A stretch of 64,000 nt of DNA from NCBI GenBank assembly GCA_947488295.1, contig CANKYU010000004.1:124001-188000 (forward strand), read 5' to 3'. Positions 27,097 through 35,847 of this stretch are shown here, piece after piece (position 1 is the stretch's first letter; the number at the start of each line of letters is the position of its first letter). A program made the translations under genes and the position numbers. Source of the stretch: an uncultured Anderseniella sp. (GTDB lineage: Bacteria > Pseudomonadota > Alphaproteobacteria > Rhizobiales > Aestuariivirgaceae). The notes under the pieces were generated by a model. It ran no database searches and was not told where the DNA came from. It saw only the letters and a list, made by a program, of their open reading frames with translations.

Positions 27097-28020
27097 CTAC
27101 TCGGCTGCCCGCAAGCGGATGTCAGACTGAATCTGGTCAACCAGACGCTTGGCCTCGGAGCCTTCCATGCGGGCGATGTCATCCTGGTACTTCAGCAACA
27201 CCCCAAGCGTGTCATTCACCGTCGCCGGATCAAGGGCGATGGCATTCAGCTCATTCAGCGCGGAGACCCAGTCGAGGGTTTCTGCAACTCCCGGCGATTT
27301 GAACAGGTCCTGGCCACGCAATGCCTGAATAAAGCCCACGACCTCCTGCGCCAGGTCATCGCCGACACCGGGCTTGCGTGCCTTGATGATGGCAAGCTCA
27401 CGTTCGGCCGACGGGTAGCCAACCCAGTGATACAAACACCGCCGCTTCAGCGCATCGTGCACTTCGCGGGTCCGGTTGGACGTGATGATGACGATCGGCG
27501 GTTCGCCCGCCTTCACCGTACCGATTTCAGGAATGGTGATCTGATAGTCCGACAGCACTTCCAGCAGGAAGGCCTCGAAGGCTTCATCCGTCCGGTCAAG
27601 TTCGTCAATCAGCAGAACCGGCGGGCCGCCCGTATGCGGCTCAAGTGCCTGCAGCAAGGGCCGCTTGATCAGGAAACGGTCCGAAAATATGTCCGATTGC
27701 AGGCGGTCGCGGTCATCGACACCTTCTGCCTCAGCCATGCGGATTTCGATCATCTGGGCCGAGTAGTTCCACTCATAGACCGCCGCAGCCAGGTCAAGCC
27801 CCTCATAGCACTGCAGCCGGATTAGGTCGCGGCCAAGCACGGTGCTCAGTACCTTGGCTATTTCCGTCTTGCCGACACCGGCCTCGCCCTCCAGGAACAG
27901 CGGCCTGCCCATTTTCAGTGCCAGATAGACCACGGTCGAAAGCGGCCGGTCAGCCAGATAGCCATCGCTGGACAGGAGTTCCTGTGTGTCGTCAATGGAG
28001 GCAGGAAGTGATTTCGGCAT
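27097..28020 (-). CDS. coxD: MoxR-type AAA+ ATPase, CoxD-like
   Basis: A 307-residue AAA+ ATPase starting at ATG 28020 (MPKSLPASIDD); the frame continues to a TTG at 28074 but family starts match the ATG. Walker A is GEAGVGKTE, Walker B is VLLIDELDR, sensor 1 is VIITSNRTRE and the arginine finger region is LKRRC. MoxR proteins act as chaperone-like remodelers together with VWA proteins; coxE is the next gene. A terminator and a palindrome separate it from coxM, so it may have its own promoter. Confidence 0.9.
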   Translation of the reverse strand: MPKSLPASIDDTQELLSSDGYLADRPLSTVVYLALKMGRPLFLEGEAGVGKTEIAKVLSTVLGRDLIRLQCYEGLDLAAAVYEWNYSAQMIEIRMAEAEGVDDRDRLQSDIFSDRFLIKRPLLQALEPHTGGPPVLLIDELDRTDEAFEAFLLEVLSDYQITIPEIGTVKAGEPPIVIITSNRTREVHDALKRRCLYHWVGYPSAERELAIIKARKPGVGDDLAQEVVGFIQALRGQDLFKSPGVAETLDWVSALNELNAIALDPATVNDTLGVLLKYQDDIARMEGSEAKRLVDQIQSDIRLRAAE

Positions 28021-28106
28021 ACGCTTGCTCAATTTGTGTTGCTCATAGACCAGGTTGATTTCTGGTTGTTTCAACCAAAAATCATAAACCTGATCGCAGT
28101 TAACTG

Positions 28107-28149
28107 TTAGAGCAGCTTTATGGGTTCACTTGAACCCATGCTGCTCTAA
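28107..28149. repeat. 43-bp interrupted palindrome, TTAGAGCAGC...GCTGCTCTAA
   Basis: Outer arms TTAGAGCAGC and GCTGCTCTAA pair perfectly; inner arms ATGGGTTCA and TGAACCCAT pair around a 2-base loop; TTT is bulged on one side. It lies between coxD and coxM. Its outer TAGAGC/GCTCTA ends match the ends of the two large repeat elements in this window, which suggests a related or minimal palindromic repeat. On the minus strand a T-run precedes rather than follows it, so it is not itself the terminator. Confidence 0.7.
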
Positions 28150-28181
28150 AAAAACAGTCCGCGAGCACGACACCCGCGGAC
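28148..28181 (-). terminator. rho-independent terminator after coxM
   Basis: On the minus strand GTCCGCG pairs with CGCGGAC (plus positions 28157-28163 and 28175-28181) and is followed by TG and seven Ts (plus 28148-28154). It lies 23 bp after the coxM stop and ends the coxSLM transcript, overlapping the edge of the palindromic repeat. Confidence 0.85.
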
Positions 28182-28203
28182 CGGAATTGATACGGGTTAC
28201 CGC

Positions 28204-28998
28204 TTACCCGGCAGCAGCAATTGCCCGCTTGGCCATCACGCCGACAAGGTGGGCCCGATACTCGGCTGATGCATGAATATCCTCGTTCATGTCATCGGCC
28301 TTGATTTTCACCTTTGCGATTGCATCAGCGGAGAAATCTGCCGTCAGTGCCTTTTCCATTGCCTTTTCGCGGTAAGCCGATCCTTTCGCACCGGTGACCC
28401 CGACACGGACGCCCTTCTTGCCGAAGTCAGCCACGAAAACACCAACCATGGCATAGCGTGATGCCGGGTTCGGGAACTTCGAGTATGCAGATCTTGCCGG
28501 AATTTCAAACTCGACCTGCTTGATGATCTCGTTGGTTCTCAACGCCGTCTCAAACAACCCCTTGAAGAACTTGTCAGCTTCAATGGTGCGGCTGTCTGTC
28601 ACCACCTTGGCATTCAGCGCCAGAAGAGCGGCAGGGTAGTCAGCCGCCGGGTCCGCATTGGCAACCGAACCGCCGATGGTTCCCTTGTGACGCACATGAG
28701 GGTCGCCGATCATGCCGGCCAGAGCAGCAAGCGCCGGCGCGGCCTTCTTCAGGTCTGAACTGGAAGCAACTTCCGCGTGCGTCGTGCCCGCCTTGATGGT
28801 GACCTTTGTCTTGCTGACATTCACACCTGAATTGCCGAGGCCGGAAAGGTCGATCACATCTGTCGGCGCAGCGAGGCGCTGCTTCATGGTCGGGATCAGC
28901 GTCATGCCTCCGGCCATCAGCTTGCCTTCCTTCTTCGACTTGATCAGCTTGACTGCGTCCGCCAGTTTCTTGGGACGGTGATACTCAAATTCATACAT
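28204..28998 (-). CDS. coxM: CO dehydrogenase-like medium (FAD) subunit
   Basis: The 264-residue FAD-binding subunit of a molybdenum hydroxylase. FAD motifs are KLMAGGMTLIPTMKQR near residues 26-41 and GDPHVRHKGTIGGSVANADPAADYP near 100-124. It carries electrons from the 2Fe-2S subunit to a quinone or other acceptor at the membrane. Start ATG 28998 has AGGAGA upstream. Order S-L-M, with this gene last, fits form II clusters. Confidence 0.9.
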   Translation of the reverse strand: MYEFEYHRPKKLADAVKLIKSKKEGKLMAGGMTLIPTMKQRLAAPTDVIDLSGLGNSGVNVSKTKVTIKAGTTHAEVASSSDLKKAAPALAALAGMIGDPHVRHKGTIGGSVANADPAADYPAALLALNAKVVTDSRTIEADKFFKGLFETALRTNEIIKQVEFEIPARSAYSKFPNPASRYAMVGVFVADFGKKGVRVGVTGAKGSAYREKAMEKALTADFSADAIAKVKIKADDMNEDIHASAEYRAHLVGVMAKRAIAAAG

Positions 28999-29020
28999 AG
29001 GTTTTCTCCTGTCCCTTGGT

Positions 29021-31384
29021 TTATTCAGCCGCTTCGCGCAGGTGCGCCATGGCGTTCCAGACATTTTGCGGCGTTGCCGGCATTGCGACGTCCTTGACGC
29101 CCAGCGCACTGGTCAGGGCATTCATGACCGCAGCAGGTGCTGCAATCGCCCCTGCTTCACCACAGCCCTTGATACCCAGCGGGTTTGACGGACATTCAGT
29201 CGTGGTAAAGCCGAGCTTGAACGACGGCAGGTTGTCGGCTCGCGGCATGCAGTAGTCCATGTATGAGCCTGTGAGAAGCTGACCACCTTCGTCATAGACA
29301 ACAGCCTCGGTCAGCGCCTGGCCGACGCCTTGCGCGATGCCGCCATGCACCTGGCCCTCGACAATCATCGGATTGATGACATTGCCGAAGTCATCCACGG
29401 CCACCCAGTCGACGATCTCGGTCACACCGGTATCTGCATCGACTTCCAGTTCGCAGATATGACAGCCGGCCGGGAAGGTGAAGTTGGTCGGATCATGGAA
29501 GGCGCCTTCCTTGAGCCCAGGCTCGATTTCAGAGGTCGGGAACTTGTGCGCCACATAGGCAGACAATGCCACCTCGCCAAACGCCATCGCCTTGTCGGTA
29601 CCCTTGACCGAGAAGGTGCCGTCCTTGAATTCGACATCGCTTTCCGATGCTTCCATGACATGGGCGGCCACTTTCTTCGCCTTGGCCTCGATCTTGTCGA
29701 GCGCCTTGGAAATGGCGGTCATGCCAACCGCGCCTGACCGAGAGCCATAGGTGCCCATGCCGAACTGAACCTTGTCGGTGTCGCCATGAACAATGGCCAC
29801 CTGATCGGCCGGAATACCCAGCCGGTCCGATACCAGCTGTGCGAAGGTTGTTTCATGACCCTGGCCGTGACTGTGCGACCCGGTGAGGATTTCAACCGTG
29901 CCGACCGGGTTCACGCGAACTTCAGCCGACTCCCACAATCCGACACCGGCCCCCAGTGAGCCAACCGCTGCAGACGGCGCGATACCACAGGCTTCGATAT
30001 AGTTCGAGAACCCGATACCGCGCAGCTTGCCCTTGCGTGCCGAGGCCGCTTTGCGTTTTTCGAAGCCGGCATAGTCGATCATCTCCATCGCTTTTTTCTG
30101 CGATGCACCGTAATCGCCGGCGTCATAGCACATGATCACAGGTGTCTGGTGCGGGAACGAATTGACGAAGTTCCTGGCCCGGAACTCGGCCGGATCCATG
30201 CCCAGCTCCCGGGCTGCTGTTTCCATCAGCCGTTCCACGACATATGTCGCTTCCGGCCTGCCGGCACCGCGATAGGCATCCACCGGAGAGGTGTTGGTGT
30301 ACACCGCATCCACCTCTGCATAGATGTTGGGAATGTTGTACTGGCCCGACAGCAGCGTTGCATAAAGGTAGGTCGGCACTGACGACGCGAACGTCGACAG
30401 GTATGCCCCCATATTGGCAATCGTCTTGGCGCGAAGCCCGGTAATCTTCCCGTTGCTGTCGGTTGCCAGTTCTGCCGTGGTCACGTGATCACGGCCATTG
30501 GCATCGGTCAGGAAGGCTTCCGAGCGGTCGGCGACCCACTTGACCGGCACGCCGCCGGCACGCTTTGACGCCCAAAGACACACAACTTCTTCAGCATAGA
30601 TGAAGATCTTGGAGCCGAACCCGCCGCCCACGTCAGGCGCGATCACCCGCAGCTTGTGTTCAGGTGCCAGTCCGACAAATGCCGAGATCACCAGCCGGGC
30701 CACGTGCGGGTTCTGGCTGGTGGTGTAAAGCGTATAGTGATCTTCGCCTGCATCATACGAACCGATCGCAGCACGCGGTTCCATGGCGTTTGGCGCCAGC
30801 CGGTTGTTGACCAGGTCAAGCGTAGTGATGTGGGCAGCACTGCTGAAAGCTGCATCAGTTGCAGCCTTGTCGCCAAGCTCCCACTCAAACACCGTGTTCC
30901 TGGATGCCACGTCATGCACCTGTGGTGCGCCGCGTTTTTGCGAGGCTACCGGATCGACATTGGCGTCCAGCACATTGTAGCTCACATTGATCATTTCGGC
31001 AGCGGCTTTCGCCTGCGCCATTGTGTGGGCCACCACGACCGCCACCTGGTCGCCGACATGGCGCACCTTGCCCTGCGCCAGTACCGGGTGTGGTCCCGCC
31101 TTCATCGGCGAACCGTCCTTGGAATGGATCATCCAGCCGCAGATAACACCGCCGATATTGTCAGCCGCTGCATCGTCACCGGTTAGCACACAAAGAACAC
31201 CGGGTGCTTTTTCCGCCTTCTTGATGTCGATTTTCTTGATTTCCGCGTGCGCGTGCGGTGAGCGCAGAAAATATCCCACCGCCTGTCCGGGCAGGTTGAT
31301 ATCGTCGGTGTACCGGCCCTTGCCGGTGATGAAGCGGTGATCTTCCTTGCGCAGCATGCGCGCGCCAATACCTGTATCACTCAT
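29021..31384 (-). CDS. coxL: form II CO dehydrogenase-like large (molybdopterin) subunit
   Basis: The 787-residue catalytic subunit of the xanthine oxidase/CO dehydrogenase family. Visible features: DDINLPGQ near the N-terminus, the molybdopterin segments GGGFGSK (254-260), AYRGAGR (370-376), GQGHETTFAQ, and near the C-terminus GIKGCGEAGAIAAP with the catalytic Glu. Form I enzymes that oxidise CO efficiently have AYxCSFR in the active-site loop; AYRGAGR marks form II, whose physiological substrate is debated and may be an aldehyde, a purine-like compound or CO. The 73-bp gap from coxS suggests one transcript. Confidence 0.93.
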   Translation of the reverse strand: MSDTGIGARMLRKEDHRFITGKGRYTDDINLPGQAVGYFLRSPHAHAEIKKIDIKKAEKAPGVLCVLTGDDAAADNIGGVICGWMIHSKDGSPMKAGPHPVLAQGKVRHVGDQVAVVVAHTMAQAKAAAEMINVSYNVLDANVDPVASQKRGAPQVHDVASRNTVFEWELGDKAATDAAFSSAAHITTLDLVNNRLAPNAMEPRAAIGSYDAGEDHYTLYTTSQNPHVARLVISAFVGLAPEHKLRVIAPDVGGGFGSKIFIYAEEVVCLWASKRAGGVPVKWVADRSEAFLTDANGRDHVTTAELATDSNGKITGLRAKTIANMGAYLSTFASSVPTYLYATLLSGQYNIPNIYAEVDAVYTNTSPVDAYRGAGRPEATYVVERLMETAARELGMDPAEFRARNFVNSFPHQTPVIMCYDAGDYGASQKKAMEMIDYAGFEKRKAASARKGKLRGIGFSNYIEACGIAPSAAVGSLGAGVGLWESAEVRVNPVGTVEILTGSHSHGQGHETTFAQLVSDRLGIPADQVAIVHGDTDKVQFGMGTYGSRSGAVGMTAISKALDKIEAKAKKVAAHVMEASESDVEFKDGTFSVKGTDKAMAFGEVALSAYVAHKFPTSEIEPGLKEGAFHDPTNFTFPAGCHICELEVDADTGVTEIVDWVAVDDFGNVINPMIVEGQVHGGIAQGVGQALTEAVVYDEGGQLLTGSYMDYCMPRADNLPSFKLGFTTTECPSNPLGIKGCGEAGAIAAPAAVMNALTSALGVKDVAMPATPQNVWNAMAHLREAAE

Positions 31385-31457
31385 TTGATTTTCGTTTCCT
31401 CTAATTCGGTGAGATCTTCCAAACCGGTCTGCGCCACGATAGGGCGACCGGCGCGCG

Positions 31458-31922
31458 TCACATCTTGGCAGCGCCCGCCTGGATGGCCTTGACGATGTTG
31501 TGATAACCGGTACAGCGGCAGATATTGCCTTCCAGTTCTTCGCGAATGGTCTCTTCCTTGAGCTTCTTGCCCTTGCGCTTCACGATATCGATACCCGCCA
31601 TGATCATGCCGGGTGTACAGAAACCGCATTGCAGCCCGTGATGTTCGCGGAAGGCTTCCTGCATGGGATGCAGCGTGCCGTTCTTGGCAAGTCCTTCAAC
31701 CGTGTTGACGGTTACGCCGTCGCAAGCCACGGCCAGCGCCGTACACGACTTGATGGCCTTGCCATCCACATGTACGACACAGGCACCGCATTGGCTGGTA
31801 TCACACCCAACGTGGGTACCTGTTTTTCCAAGGTTACCGCGGATGAAATCGACAAGCAGTGTGCGGCCTTCCACGTCACCACATACTTTTTCGCCGTTCA
31901 CCGTCATTGATATTGCCGGCAT
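31458..31922 (-). CDS. coxS: CO dehydrogenase-like small (2Fe-2S) subunit
   Basis: The 154-residue iron-sulfur subunit with two 2Fe-2S sites: the plant-ferredoxin type with Cys40, 45, 48 and 60, and the C-terminal four-helix type with Cys99, 102, 135 and 137 (CGFC and CRC). It passes electrons from the molybdenum centre to the FAD subunit. GGGAGG lies six bases before the ATG. It is the first gene of the coxSLM transcript, and a perfect inverted repeat lies 63-79 bp upstream. Confidence 0.95.
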   Translation of the reverse strand: MPAISMTVNGEKVCGDVEGRTLLVDFIRGNLGKTGTHVGCDTSQCGACVVHVDGKAIKSCTALAVACDGVTVNTVEGLAKNGTLHPMQEAFREHHGLQCGFCTPGMIMAGIDIVKRKGKKLKEETIREELEGNICRCTGYHNIVKAIQAGAAKM

Positions 31923-31984
31923 TCAGAACCTCCCTTTGTACTCAAATCACCCGCCATGATGCTTCCGGCGGCTTTGCCGACTGT

Positions 31985-32001
31985 CAGCTTGCGTCAAGCT
32001 G
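31985..32001. promoter_or_regulatory. inverted repeat upstream of coxS, candidate operator
   Basis: CAGCTTG-CGT-CAAGCTG, a perfect 7-3-7 inverted repeat, 63-79 bp upstream of the coxS start and 91-107 bp upstream of the divergent DUF4864 gene. Another CTTGC/GCAAG half-site overlaps it. The position suits a regulator of the divergent promoters; no regulator gene is adjacent. Confidence 0.45.
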
Positions 32002-32091
32002 CAAGCCAAGGTCAAGCAGTACAACTCATCCTTGTTGCGGATTTGCGCGTATACTGGACCGACAGACGGAAAACTTGACGGGAGGTCGGGC

Positions 32092-32514
32092 ATGTTAGGG
32101 AAAATCGCAGGTGTCATGATTGTTGTTTCGGGCCTTCTCTCCGGCACTCCGATGGCTCATGCTCAGGAACCTGAAACACTCAAGTCGATCATCTCCAGCC
32201 AGATTGAAGCTTTTCGCAAAAACGATGGTGTCACGGCATTCAGCTTCGCATCCTTGAAGCTGCGGTCAATCTTCCAGTCGCCGGAACGGTTCATGGAGAT
32301 GGTCAGGCGTCAGTATGCGCCGGTTTACCGGCCGGAAAATTTCAGCTTCGGGCAAACGTCTCTCGAAACTGCCGGCAGGCCGGTCCAGGTCGTCGACATT
32401 GTCGATCAGCAGGGCCGTGCTTGGAGAGCCGTTTACACATTTGAACAACACCCGGACGGATCATGGCGCATTGCAGGCGTGCAACTGGAAAAACTGCCTG
32501 GCAGCAGCGCCTGA
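32092..32514 (+). CDS. exported DUF4864 domain protein
   Basis: A 140-residue protein starting at ATG 32092 with GGGAGG six bases upstream. A signal peptide spans about residues 1-24 (GVMIVVSGLLSGTPMAHA). The rest matches the DUF4864 pattern: IISSQIEAFRKNDGVTAFSFAS, FMEMVRRQYAPVYRP and WRAVYTFEQHPDGSWRIAGVQL, an NTF2-like fold by its look. Function unknown; periplasmic location inferred. Divergent from coxS. Confidence 0.82.
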   Translation: MLGKIAGVMIVVSGLLSGTPMAHAQEPETLKSIISSQIEAFRKNDGVTAFSFASLKLRSIFQSPERFMEMVRRQYAPVYRPENFSFGQTSLETAGRPVQVVDIVDQQGRAWRAVYTFEQHPDGSWRIAGVQLEKLPGSSA

Positions 32515-32773
32515 CACGGCTTACGCCGCAATCTGAAAAACAGGCATCCTGCAGCGTTCTTCCTACCCCGGAAGTTTGGCACCGCATGTGTGTACTATTT
32601 GGTTAAGGCTCCGGTAATCACGCTGGTAATTTACGCAAATCAGCAACTTTTCCGCAACCACACGCGCGTAACAATAATCCCCACAAAGACAAGTCTCTGT
32701 AATTCTTGGCGGCAGGCTATCTGGACCTTCAGGGGCTTATGCCCTGTTTGACGGGTCGTGAAGGGGAATTGAA

Positions 32774-34777
32774 GTGCTGGCTCTGCGTAAATCCGTGCCT
32801 GCGTTTGTGGTGTTTTTTCTGATCGTTGCTGCCACCATCAGTATCGGCGTTCATCAGGCCGTGGGTTTTGCCGTCAGCAACGCAGTTCATCGCGACGGGG
32901 AAGTCAGATTGCGGCAATGGGCAACCTACATCAACACCCGCCTGCCGGATCTTGAAGAAGTTGTCGCAACAGGCAGACCAACGCCGCAACAGCTCCGCAA
33001 CCTCGATATCATGCGTGACGTCGGCAACGTGTTCCGGTTCAAGCTATACGCACCCGATGGCAGATTAATCCTGATTTCAGATGGAACATCCACCCGTGCC
33101 AGCGGAGACTCCGTTGGCGGCATCAACCTGCAGGCCCTGACGGCATTTCAATCAGGTAAAACCCATATTGCCGTGAAGAAGGGCACAGGTGGAGCCAACG
33201 CGCCAAAAGTGTATGTCCAATCCTATGTACGTGCGCACGACGCCAAGGGGCAGCCAATTGGCATTTTTGAAATCTTTGTAGACCAGACCAAGATGGCTAC
33301 CTTTCTGCAGACCATCTTCGGATGGGCCGCTGCCGGCCTGGCTCTGCTGGGGTCGCTGGCCTACCTCATCCCGGCATTCGCATTCCTGCAGAGAAATGCC
33401 GACGCAACGCGGGCCGAAGACCAGATCTCCTACCTCACCGAATTCGATCCGCTGACATCTCTGATGAGCCGGCGTTCATTTACCCAACAACTGGATCAGG
33501 CACTCGCCCGGCCATACGCGTATCTCAGTACAGAAGCCATCCTGTTCATCGATATCGACAACTTCAAGTCGATCAATGACGAGTACGGACACGAAGGCGG
33601 AGACCAGTTCATCGTTCACGTGGCAAATGCAATAAAATCGCAAATTCAGAACAACGGCTACGCGGCCCGGTTCGGCGGCGACGAGTTCACAGTTTGCCTG
33701 CCCGGCATAACCCGGAACAGCCTTCGGAAAATCTGCGAGGGAATCCTGTCAGAGGCAAGTAAACCCGCCCGGTATGGCAACCAGGTCATACACGGTGAAA
33801 TCAGTATCGGCGCGCACATCAACCACAAGACATCCACATCTGCCGATCTGCTGAGAGCGGCCGACATCGCCCTTTACAATGCAAAGAACTCGGGCAAGAA
33901 CCGCTTTGTGGTATTCAGCGAGGGCATGGCGCATCAGCTAAGTGCCCGCCGCGATCTGGAGCGCCGTCTGCAAACTGCCCACGATGATGAAGAATTCGAA
34001 CTGAACTACCAGCCGATCATAGACCGCAAGACTTCAAAAATTGCCGGCTTCGAAACCCTGCTTCGGCTGCCTGACGGCAATGGCGGCTACATTCCCCCCG
34101 ACGAGTTCATTCCGGTCGCCGAATCCATCGGGCTGATAGCGCCCATAAGCAAGTGGGCCATGCACGAGGCACTGACAACCGCCAAGACGTGGCCTGGCAA
34201 GCTGTTCATCGCGATCAATCTGTCTCCCCGGCAGTTTGAAGACGGCAACCTCGTCGATACAATCAGGTCCGCGGTTGAGCAGACCGGTTTTCCGCCCGAA
34301 CGCCTCGAGCTGGAAGTTACTGAAAGCCTGTTCCTCGGCAATACCGAATCTGTAGACCATCAGATCAGGGAACTGAAAAATCTGGGGGCCTCGATCGCAC
34401 TCGACGACTTCGGCACCGGTTATTCGAGTATCGGATATCTCATTCGCTACGGCTTCAACAAGCTGAAGATCGACCGTTCTTTCCTGATTGCACATGACAA
34501 GGATCCGGACAAGCTGCATGGCGTGCTCGAGACGATCGTGTCGCTTGGCCACGGACTGGGCATGCGCGTCACCGCCGAAGGTATCGAAACGCCTCAACAG
34601 GCCAAAATGCTGGGCGAGTTGCAATGTGATCAGTTCCAGGGGTTCTACTTTGGCAAGCCCATGGATCGTGACAAGGTTGCGATCACCTTATTGCGCACAA
34701 CTGCAGACACCATGGCAGAAGTCAGACAGCTGTCTTCAGGTTTGACTGCCAGAAAGCCCAGACAAGCTGCGCTTTAG
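32774..34777 (+). CDS. membrane-bound GGDEF-EAL protein (c-di-GMP turnover)
   Basis: A 667-residue inner-membrane protein. Transmembrane segments at about 8-32 and 183-205 flank a periplasmic sensor domain. A GGDEF domain follows, with FGGDEF at 300-305 intact (cyclase capable) and no RxxD inhibitory site in front of it. The EAL domain has ETL at 427-429 instead of EAL, but the other catalytic parts are present: INLSPRQF, EVTES, DDFGTGYSS, KIDRSFL and AEGIET. Start GTG 32774 has GGGG seven bases upstream. Its 3' end overlaps the convergent cdhR-like gene by 42 bp. Confidence 0.92.
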   Translation: MLALRKSVPAFVVFFLIVAATISIGVHQAVGFAVSNAVHRDGEVRLRQWATYINTRLPDLEEVVATGRPTPQQLRNLDIMRDVGNVFRFKLYAPDGRLILISDGTSTRASGDSVGGINLQALTAFQSGKTHIAVKKGTGGANAPKVYVQSYVRAHDAKGQPIGIFEIFVDQTKMATFLQTIFGWAAAGLALLGSLAYLIPAFAFLQRNADATRAEDQISYLTEFDPLTSLMSRRSFTQQLDQALARPYAYLSTEAILFIDIDNFKSINDEYGHEGGDQFIVHVANAIKSQIQNNGYAARFGGDEFTVCLPGITRNSLRKICEGILSEASKPARYGNQVIHGEISIGAHINHKTSTSADLLRAADIALYNAKNSGKNRFVVFSEGMAHQLSARRDLERRLQTAHDDEEFELNYQPIIDRKTSKIAGFETLLRLPDGNGGYIPPDEFIPVAESIGLIAPISKWAMHEALTTAKTWPGKLFIAINLSPRQFEDGNLVDTIRSAVEQTGFPPERLELEVTESLFLGNTESVDHQIRELKNLGASIALDDFGTGYSSIGYLIRYGFNKLKIDRSFLIAHDKDPDKLHGVLETIVSLGHGLGMRVTAEGIETPQQAKMLGELQCDQFQGFYFGKPMDRDKVAITLLRTTADTMAEVRQLSSGLTARKPRQAAL

Positions 34778-35752
34778 AGTGTCGGCGTCCTGGCGCTGCT
34801 GCCCACCTGCAATCTTGCTGCGGTGTTGCGATGGCGAAAGCCCGTATCGCGCCCGGTAGGCCCTTGAGAACTGGGCTATTGATGAAAAACCCGACGCCAG
34901 CCCGGCGTCGCGCACGCTCAAACGTGAGTACATCAGCAGGTGCTCGGCTCTCTCAAGCCTCAAAGACAGGTAGAACCGCATCGGCGGCATGCCAAGCAGA
35001 CGTTTGAAGCGGCGCTCGAGCTGGCGCGGTGAAACCCCGGCGGCATCAGCAACATCTTCCAGCCGCAAGACGTCTTCCAGATGGTTTTCCATGGCAGAGA
35101 TGGCGGCCAGCAAAGCGCCGTCATCCACCCCGTAGCGGGTTCGCGCGGGAATGCGCGTACCGCCCGGCGCTTCGCCGTGGCGGGCATGTACCAGCGTGTC
35201 CGCAACCCGTGTCGCCAGATCGCGGCCATGCAACGAACCGATCCAGGCCAGCATCATGTCCAGCGGCGCGGTTCCGCCTGATGATGTCAGGCGCGGCCCG
35301 TCGATTTCATACAACGCGTCGGTTACGGTGACACGGGGGTAATCCTCGCGCATGGCGCTCAGCGTTTCCCAATGGCAGGTCGCCCGCCTGCCGTCCAGAA
35401 CGCCCGCTTCGGCCAGCACGATTGAACCCGTGTCCAACCCGCCCAGCCAGACACCAGCGCCGTCCAGTTTGCGCACCGCCTGGCGCAAGCTCCTGGTGAT
35501 TGCGTGCTGGTGATCATAACTGGAGCAAACCATCACGAGGTTGGATCTTCCCACCTTTGCCAAGGCAGCCGACACAGACACCGGGATGCCGTTGGATGCC
35601 ACAACCGCATTGCCGTCCACCGACGCAAACCGCCATGCGAACAATTCACCTGCAAACCGGTTGGCCACCCGCAAAGGCTCCAGTGCGGAGTACAGCGCAA
35701 TCATTGAAAAGTTCGGCAACAGCAGAAACACAATATCGAATGGCGCACGCAT
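34736..35752 (-). CDS. GlxA/CdhR-type AraC family transcriptional regulator
   Basis: A 338-residue regulator with an N-terminal DJ-1/GATase1-like domain (about 5-180, for example GVWLGGLDTGSIVLAEAGVLDGRRATCHW) and a C-terminal AraC helix-turn-helix (about 215-315, DVADAAGVSPRQLERRFKRLLG and SGFSSIAQFSRAYRARYG). The same architecture is found in CdhR, the activator of carnitine dehydrogenase genes in Pseudomonas. It is divergent from the cdhC/cdhA-like genes, 95 bp apart, so I infer that it controls them. A TTG 12 codons upstream is an alternative start. Confidence 0.87.
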   Translation of the reverse strand: MRAPFDIVFLLLPNFSMIALYSALEPLRVANRFAGELFAWRFASVDGNAVVASNGIPVSVSAALAKVGRSNLVMVCSSYDHQHAITRSLRQAVRKLDGAGVWLGGLDTGSIVLAEAGVLDGRRATCHWETLSAMREDYPRVTVTDALYEIDGPRLTSSGGTAPLDMMLAWIGSLHGRDLATRVADTLVHARHGEAPGGTRIPARTRYGVDDGALLAAISAMENHLEDVLRLEDVADAAGVSPRQLERRFKRLLGMPPMRFYLSLRLERAEHLLMYSRLSVRDAGLASGFSSIAQFSRAYRARYGLSPSQHRSKIAGGQQRQDADTLKRSLSGLSGSQT

Positions 35753-35847
35753 TGCGGATTTACTCAAATATTTGTCGTTTTTCCTCAAAACAAACTCTGC
35801 CCACCGGGTAGACTTTCTGTCAACCGCAAACTCGAGGGAGAAGTTAC

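Noticed and set aside
28107..28149. Palindrome considered as the cox terminator
   Set aside because: On the minus strand its T-run comes before, not after, the hairpin; the real terminator is the adjacent GTCCGCG/CGCGGAC stem at 28148-28181.
29021..31384. CoxL as a proven (form I) CO dehydrogenase
   Set aside because: The active-site loop is AYRGAGR, not AYxCSFR, and the order is S-L-M; it is form II, so CO oxidation cannot be assumed.
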